A stretch of DNA of 8,871 bases from Candidatus Eisenbergiella stercorigallinarum (GTDB lineage: Bacteria > Bacillota > Clostridia > Lachnospirales > Lachnospiraceae). The translations under genes were made by a program, and so were the position numbers. Under the pieces are notes generated by a model. It did not search any database, was not told where the DNA came from, and was given only the letters and a program-made list of their open reading frames with translations. This document shows, piece after piece, positions 4,591 to 8,871 of this stretch. Where the stretch lies: assembly GCA_019120525.1 (NCBI GenBank), contig DWUW01000038.1, forward strand, positions 1 through 8,871, in the 5' to 3' direction. The number at the start of each line of letters is the position of its first letter. The first letter of the stretch is position 1.

Positions 4591-5508
4591 ATGTGGACAG
4601 ACTACAAGGACGCAGATATTCATTTTACCATAGCGGACACCCGCTTTCATACGTTGAATTTTGTCTATGAAAGGTTTGAGCGCTCCATTCCCAGCCATTC
4701 CCACGGAAACGGCAGCTATGAGATCCACTATATTCCGCAGGGCCGCGGGCGGGCGCTCATAGACGGCGTTTATCATGAGGTCATCCCCGGCACCCTCTAT
4801 GTCACCGGGCCACATGTGGAGCACGCGCAGAGTCCGCTTCTGGAGGATCCCATGTGCGAATACTGCATTTATCTGAAAACGGAAAAAAGGCGGAGAAGCG
4901 CTTCCTCCTTTTCCGCAGGAGAAGCGGAGCTGCTCTCCGTCTTTGAAAACACCCCTTTCTGGTTCGGTCAGGATACGCAGAAGGCCGGGGCGCTGATGAT
5001 GGAAATTTTTGAAGAGCTGCAGAGCCGGAGGACGGGCTGCATTTTTCAGGTGGAAGCGCTGCTGCGTCAGCTTCTGGTCAGTTTGGTGCGCAATTATGAG
5101 GATTATGAAAATCATGAAAAAAACGGCCGTCCGAAAGCAGCAGGTCTTTCCGCAGCTTCGGACAAAACCGCTTTTATCATTGAAGAATATTTCCTTTACG
5201 AGTACAGGGACCTGTCTCTGGAGGACCTGGCCGCCAGGCTCGGTCTGGGCACCCGTCAGACGGAGCGGCTGCTTCAGCGCCAGTACGGCAAGACCTTCCT
5301 CCAGAAAAAAGCGGAGGCCCGCATGTCCGCCGCGGCCATCCTGCTCTCCGATCCCTCCCGGAGCATCACCTCCGTGGCGGAGGATCTGGGCTATTCCTCC
5401 ATCGAGCATTTTTCCTCCGCCTTTAAAAACTATTACCGCATCAGTCCCAGACAGTACCGGAAGGAGGGCGTCTACCACAGCTTCCCGGACAGAAGGGAAA
5501 GCGGCTGA
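4591..5508 (+). CDS. AraC-family transcriptional regulator with N-terminal cupin sensor
   Basis: This is a 305-residue regulator of the usual AraC/XylS two-domain type. Residues about 30-95 form a cupin-like sugar-sensing domain (SIPSHSHGNGSYEIHYI, then GTLYVTGPHVEHAQ). Residues about 193-292 hold the two helix-turn-helix motifs: LSLEDLAARLGLGTRQTERLLQ, and SITSVAEDLGYSSIEHFSSAFKNYYRISPRQYRK, the strong AraC signature. The ATG at 4591 is chosen because AAAGGAGG lies at 4576-4583 with a 7-base gap; the frame is open upstream but has no comparable site. It points away from the fucose operon and converges on the GH20 gene, overlapping it by 37 bases. A role in controlling the fucose operon or the GH20 gene is inferred from position only; the inducer is unknown. 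Confidence 0.92.
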   Translation: MWTDYKDADIHFTIADTRFHTLNFVYERFERSIPSHSHGNGSYEIHYIPQGRGRALIDGVYHEVIPGTLYVTGPHVEHAQSPLLEDPMCEYCIYLKTEKRRRSASSFSAGEAELLSVFENTPFWFGQDTQKAGALMMEIFEELQSRRTGCIFQVEALLRQLLVSLVRNYEDYENHEKNGRPKAAGLSAASDKTAFIIEEYFLYEYRDLSLEDLAARLGLGTRQTERLLQRQYGKTFLQKKAEARMSAAAILLSDPSRSITSVAEDLGYSSIEHFSSAFKNYYRISPRQYRKEGVYHSFPDRRESG

Positions 5509-8072
5509 ACAAACCGGTCAAAAATCCCTTCCTCCGAAACGCCGGCGTCCAGACTGCCGATGGTGTCGTTCCACAGGCAGTAAATGGCACCCGCAGTCCG
5601 CGGCGACCATGCCGGAAGCACCTGGGTCTGCCCGCCCATGGGATATTCATTGGGCTCCCAGTCCGAAAGGGCTTCCAGGTCCAGAGAATCGTAGCCGCCG
5701 CCTGGAATGATGTACAGGCTGCTGTTCAGGGAATTGATGACCGTATAGCCCGCCCGCCAGGTTTTCTGCGGGTCCGCCCACTGAGAGCTCCAGACCTGTA
5801 CCTGAATCTGTTCCGGAGAAACTGCTCCCTCCTCTTTTCCGTTCCACAGGCCGTAGGCAGACTGTCCTTCCTGTGCGGCTTTCCCATTCGCCTGCTCAAT
5901 CAGGCTCAGGCTTCCCCACATCCGGACGGTGCGCCCGCTTTCCGTTACCAGGCTGATCAGTTTCCGCATATAGGCCTTATAATCCTGCGCATTTCCGAAA
6001 TACTCATCCATGCCGATATGGACGGTTCCTCCTTCGGCAAAAACCGGATCCTCCCCGTCCAGATACTCTTTCCAGAGCCCCTCGATCAGTGAAATGGTCT
6101 TTTCCGAGGAAAGATCGAGCTGATCCACATTTTCCGGCTCGTCCGCCAGCGCGGTCTCCGGGAACACCTTCGTGATAGCAAGGCTGTGCGCCGGCGTGTC
6201 GATCTCCGGCACCACCTCCACGCCCAGACCGGCTGCCCACTCGGTAAATTCCTTCCATTCTTCTTTGGTAAAGGCTCCGTCCCGGGAGGTAATGTTCTCC
6301 CCTTTTTCATTCTGCAGGGAGGATTCCAGCCGGAAGCCGGAATAGGCGGTAAAAGCGTCCGCAATGCTGTCGTTTTTCCCGCTGGTGGACAGGATCTCGT
6401 TATCATTCAGATGCACGCTCAGCGTGTTCATCTTCTTCGCGGAAAGCTCCAGCACCATCTCCCGGAGCATCTCCATGGAAACCATTCTTCTTCCGATATC
6501 GATGGAAAAGCCCCGGACAGAATAGCGCGGATAGTCCCGGATGACGCCGCAGGGAAGCCCGTTTGTTTCCGCGCCTTCTGTTCCTGCCCCTGCCGTTCCC
6601 GTCTCTGCCGTTCCTGTGGCTTCCGCTCCTGCCCCTTTCGTTTCCAGAAGCTGGCAGAGCGTGTTCACGCCCCAGATCAGGCCGTTCTTCTCCTGCGCCA
6701 GCAGAATGACGCCGTCCGGGCGGATTTCGCACAAATAGCCCTCATTTCCGAGTCCCAGCTCCCCCGGTGCGGTTCCAAGGTAAATATCTCCCTCCCGTAT
6801 CTCCGCCTTCGTTCCGGGAACGATCCGCACCTCTCCTCCGGCAGAATCCGGCCCGCCCGCCGCGGCGGAAAGCGATGCCTGCAGGGACGAAAGCGCCTCC
6901 GAAGCTTCCTCCTGCCATGTTTCATCCACCAGGATTCTTCCTCCATCTCCCGGAAAAAAGCGGCCGCTTCCGCCGCGCCATTCCGCCGCCTCTGGCGTAA
7001 GGGATGGCCGGGGATTTTCCGAAAGCGTTTCCTCTTCCGTCTCCGTCCCGTTTCCGGAGGCTTCCGCAGCCTCAATAGTTCCGAACGGTTCCGGGAACCC
7101 GGCCGCTTCCGCCGCAGCTGTCAGCTCCGCCGCCGGAACCGTCACCCGATAGCCCGGCGTTTCCTCCGACGCGCCGTTCCGGGTGAGAAGGAAGCCCACT
7201 TCCACCTCCTTTTCCTCCACCGTGGGATAAACCGTGCCGTCCGGCCCGATCACCTGCTCATAATCCGCTCCCGCGATTTCGATTTCCACATCCTCCGGCA
7301 CCGCAGGAAGGACCAGATGGCGGCTGCCGTCCTCCCGTATTTCTATCGTAAGTTCCCCCAGCGAATAACTTAACGGAACCTCCTCATACAGCTCCGCCTC
7401 CAGCAGGGAAACATTCTGGTAATAAAGGTACTGGTTTGCCTCGCTGTCGGACACATCCGTAGTACGGATGCGGAAATACTGCCCCGGAGCCGGATTGTCC
7501 AGCACGATACACTGCTCGTTCGCTTCCGGGCTTTCCGTGATTTCCGCGGCCGTCACCCAGTTCTTTCCGTCCCGGGAGCTTTCCAGCACGAAGCCCTCCA
7601 CGTTCAGCCTCTCCCAGTACAGCCGCACGAAGGAAACCTGTTTTTCTTCCGCGAATGTAAACATCAGCCAGTGGACAGGCTGCCCCGCTTCATTGGCGGA
7701 GGACCAGCGGCTGGCTGCATCGGTCCGGTTCCCGTCCGCCGCCTTTTCCGGCGAAAACGCTTCCGTCTCCGCGCTGTCCGCCGTCACCGACACGCCCTCC
7801 TGCATGGCGAGATTGACAAGCCCTTCTCCCGTCACGCTTCCGGCCGGAAAGGCATCCGCAGGCAAGACACCCGCATCTTCCGCGCCTGCGCCGTTCTTCT
7901 TCGGATCGTCCCCGTCAAGGAAAAGCCCTGCCGCCGCCAAAAACAGAAGGGTGAGCAAAAGCAGCCGGAAGCAGCCAAAACGGCCGGGACGCAGGGCAGC
8001 GCTTCTCTTTTTCCTGATTTTTCCAACGTCCCCCATGTGCTCCCCTTCCGCCTTCAAACGCCGCTTTCGCAT
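5472..8072 (-). CDS. Secreted multidomain GH20 beta-hexosaminidase / lacto-N-biosidase-like enzyme
   Basis: The protein has 866 residues. Its basic N-terminus is followed by a hydrophobic stretch at about 35-52 (signal peptide or membrane anchor; no lipobox). Residues about 97-230 resemble an F5/8-type (CBM32-like) carbohydrate-binding domain, then comes a beta-rich module (about 234-313) and a GH20b-like domain (about 360-477). A Gly/Ala/Thr/Glu linker (479-505) leads to the GH20 barrel (from about 506). Barrel marks are YSVRGFSIDIGR, VHLNDNEI, FTAYSGFRLES, VPEIDTPAHSL and VHIGMDEYF with the catalytic pair Asp689-Glu690. The AYSGFRLES and DEYF patterns favour the dispersin B/lacto-N-biosidase (LnbB-like) branch, so it may release lacto-N-biose or GlcNAc from milk or mucin glycans. 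The ATG at 8072 has AGAGAGG 7 bases upstream; the ATG at 8036 is an alternative. It begins 20 bases after cobO. Confidence 0.88.
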   Translation of the reverse strand: MRKRRLKAEGEHMGDVGKIRKKRSAALRPGRFGCFRLLLLTLLFLAAAGLFLDGDDPKKNGAGAEDAGVLPADAFPAGSVTGEGLVNLAMQEGVSVTADSAETEAFSPEKAADGNRTDAASRWSSANEAGQPVHWLMFTFAEEKQVSFVRLYWERLNVEGFVLESSRDGKNWVTAAEITESPEANEQCIVLDNPAPGQYFRIRTTDVSDSEANQYLYYQNVSLLEAELYEEVPLSYSLGELTIEIREDGSRHLVLPAVPEDVEIEIAGADYEQVIGPDGTVYPTVEEKEVEVGFLLTRNGASEETPGYRVTVPAAELTAAAEAAGFPEPFGTIEAAEASGNGTETEEETLSENPRPSLTPEAAEWRGGSGRFFPGDGGRILVDETWQEEASEALSSLQASLSAAAGGPDSAGGEVRIVPGTKAEIREGDIYLGTAPGELGLGNEGYLCEIRPDGVILLAQEKNGLIWGVNTLCQLLETKGAGAEATGTAETGTAGAGTEGAETNGLPCGVIRDYPRYSVRGFSIDIGRRMVSMEMLREMVLELSAKKMNTLSVHLNDNEILSTSGKNDSIADAFTAYSGFRLESSLQNEKGENITSRDGAFTKEEWKEFTEWAAGLGVEVVPEIDTPAHSLAITKVFPETALADEPENVDQLDLSSEKTISLIEGLWKEYLDGEDPVFAEGGTVHIGMDEYFGNAQDYKAYMRKLISLVTESGRTVRMWGSLSLIEQANGKAAQEGQSAYGLWNGKEEGAVSPEQIQVQVWSSQWADPQKTWRAGYTVINSLNSSLYIIPGGGYDSLDLEALSDWEPNEYPMGGQTQVLPAWSPRTAGAIYCLWNDTIGSLDAGVSEEGIFDRFVQPLSLLSGKLW
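6565..6639 (-). repeat. Degenerate 15-bp tandem repeat encoding a pentapeptide linker
   Basis: Five successive 15-base units begin at 6565, 6580, 6595, 6610 and 6625. On the plus strand each begins GTTCC, GTTTCC or GCTCC, followed by pyrimidine-rich bases. They encode a Gly/Ala/Thr/Glu-rich linker (units such as GTAET and GTEGA) between the GH20b-like domain and the catalytic barrel. Units have diverged at several positions but keep frame. Confidence 0.7.
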
Positions 8073-8079
8073 GTATTTT

Positions 8080-8086
8080 CCTCTCT
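8080..8086 (-). promoter_or_regulatory. Ribosome binding site fixing the GH20 start
   Basis: The minus strand reads AGAGAGG, 7 bases before the ATG at 8072. The reading frame is open further up to a TTG at 8096 that overlaps the cobO stop. The site favours the ATG at 8072 over that TTG. Confidence 0.65.
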
Positions 8087-8092
8087 TTACGG

Positions 8093-8629
8093 TCAATACT
8101 CGATTCCTTCCCTTGCGCCGATCCCTCTGTCAAAGGGATGTCTGACGCACTCCATTCTGGTCACATAATCCGCGCAGTCCGCAAGCCATTTCTGCGGGTC
8201 CCTTCCCGTACAGACAATCTCCGGAAAATACGGCTTGTCGTCCGTTCGGCTCAGAAGCCTTTTCAGGCATGCTTCGTCCAGCAGCTTCCAGTTTATGGGA
8301 TAGGTCACCTCGTCCAGCACGATCACATCCGCCTCCCCGGCCATCGTCCGTGCCAGCGCCTGTTCCAGAAGCGCATTATGAATCCGGGTCAGCTCCGCCT
8401 TCTGTTCCTCCGCCATCTGAAAATAGAACCCGAAATCCTTTTCGCTTCTTAAAATCTCAATGCCCGGCAGTTGATCCAGCGCATGAAGCTCTCCCGTGTC
8501 CCTTCCTTTCATGAACTGCAGAAAAGTCACCCGCTTCCCCGCGCCCGCGGCCCGCACCGAAAGTCCGACGGCCGCCGTGGTTTTTCCCTTTCCCTCTCCC
8601 GTATATAAATGTATCAGACCTTTTTCCAT
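8093..8629 (-). CDS. cobO: Cob(I)yrinic acid a,c-diamide adenosyltransferase
   Basis: The enzyme transfers the adenosyl group of ATP to the cobalt of corrinoids, making adenosylcobalamin precursors. The 178-residue protein is of normal CobO/BtuR/CobA length. It has the P-loop GEGKGKTTAA near the N-terminus, VTFLQFMKG, a Walker-B-like VIVLDEVTYPINWKLL, VCTGRDPQKWL and the C-terminal HPFDRGIGAREGIEY typical of the family. No signal peptide is present, so it is cytoplasmic. The ATG at 8629 is preceded by GGAGG with a 5-base gap; the ATG at 8641 lies too close to any Shine-Dalgarno sequence. It starts 27 bases after the preceding gene and ends 20 bases before the GH20 start, so the three probably share a transcript. 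Confidence 0.95.
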   Translation of the reverse strand: MEKGLIHLYTGEGKGKTTAAVGLSVRAAGAGKRVTFLQFMKGRDTGELHALDQLPGIEILRSEKDFGFYFQMAEEQKAELTRIHNALLEQALARTMAGEADVIVLDEVTYPINWKLLDEACLKRLLSRTDDKPYFPEIVCTGRDPQKWLADCADYVTRMECVRHPFDRGIGAREGIEY

Positions 8630-8634
8630 TCTTT

Positions 8635-8639
8635 CCTCC
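8635..8639 (-). promoter_or_regulatory. Ribosome binding site fixing the cobO start
   Basis: The minus strand reads GGAGG 5 bases before the ATG at 8629. The in-frame ATG at 8641 precedes this site and would place it inside the coding region. Confidence 0.7.
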
Positions 8640-8656
8640 ATTCCTTCTGCAATACG

Positions 8657-8871
8657 TCAATGAAACTCTGAAGGCTGCAAATCTGTATTGGGGAAAGCAT
8701 CATCCACCGTCTTTTCCCTGTTTCCATACCTCTCACCGGATGTGTATCTTTCACAGGATTCACGTCTGACGCAATCTGCGCAGATATCCGCACAGGTTTC
8801 CGGCTCCCTGTCGGAAAGCACGATTCTGTATGCCACGCTCTGCCTGGGAATCAGCACAAAGCCGGGGTGCA
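8657..8871 (-). CDS. C-terminus of a probable MetH B12-dependent activation-domain-like protein (runs off right edge)
   Basis: The last 70 residues are visible, and the codons enter at 8869. They begin HPGFVLIPRQSVAYRIVLS, which resembles the (M)LIPRKSVSGI segment of clostridial proteins annotated as having the vitamin-B12-dependent methionine synthase activation domain. A cysteine cluster follows (C-x3-C-x2-C-x5-C within TCADICADCVRRESCERY), also recalled as a C-terminal mark of those proteins. Such proteins are thought to reactivate or serve corrinoid enzymes. The gene ends 27 bases before cobO on the same strand, so a cobalamin role fits. Most of the protein is outside the window and the identification rests on short motifs. 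Confidence 0.5.
   Translation of the reverse strand, partial: HPGFVLIPRQSVAYRIVLSDREPETCADICADCVRRESCERYTSGERYGNREKTVDDAFPNTDLQPSEFH

Noticed and set aside
6186..7373. Plus-strand open frame of 395 codons opposite the GH20 gene
   Set aside because: It is antisense to the GH20 coding region, rich in Arg/Pro/Ser as expected for a shadow frame, and without a ribosome binding site or motif.

Overview
The window looks like chromosomal DNA of a gut Firmicute, most likely Clostridia/Lachnospiraceae. The reasons are the fairly GC-rich coding regions, strong AGGAGG-type ribosome binding sites, a GH29/FucU fucose cluster, a DspB/LnbB-like GH20 hexosaminidase and clostridial-style cobalamin genes. The taxonomic placement is inference from gene content, not a database match.

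Layout. Positions 1-3271 (minus strand) hold a four-gene operon in the transcription order zinc-dependent medium-chain dehydrogenase, aldo/keto reductase, fucU (L-fucose mutarotase) and a GH29 alpha-L-fucosidase that runs off the left edge. A structured leader of four consecutive perfect hairpins precedes it (3286-3391), with a TATAAT box at 3419-3424. Positions 3660-4365 (minus) carry an AT-richer higB-higA toxin-antitoxin module. Its promoter (TTGACA-17-TACAAT) places the predicted transcript start at the toxin ATG itself. Positions 4591-5508 (plus) encode an AraC-family regulator that faces away from the fucose operon. Its 3' end overlaps, tail to tail, the 3' end of a large secreted GH20 enzyme (5472-8072, minus). 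Upstream of the GH20 gene, on the same strand and closely spaced, are cobO (8093-8629) and the C-terminal end of a protein resembling the MetH B12-dependent activation domain (8657 to the right edge).

How it may work together (inference). The secreted GH20 enzyme would release hexosamine or lacto-N-biose units from host glycans. The GH29 enzyme has no signal peptide and would remove L-fucose from imported oligosaccharides. FucU would interconvert the fucose anomers. The two oxidoreductases would oxidise fucose or reduce the lactaldehyde derived from it. The AraC regulator is the obvious candidate controller of one or both glycan gene sets. The cobalamin genes may supply adenosylcobalamin, which B12-dependent propanediol dehydratase needs, but no pdu gene is visible. 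I saw no tRNA, rRNA, CRISPR array, transposase or integrase.
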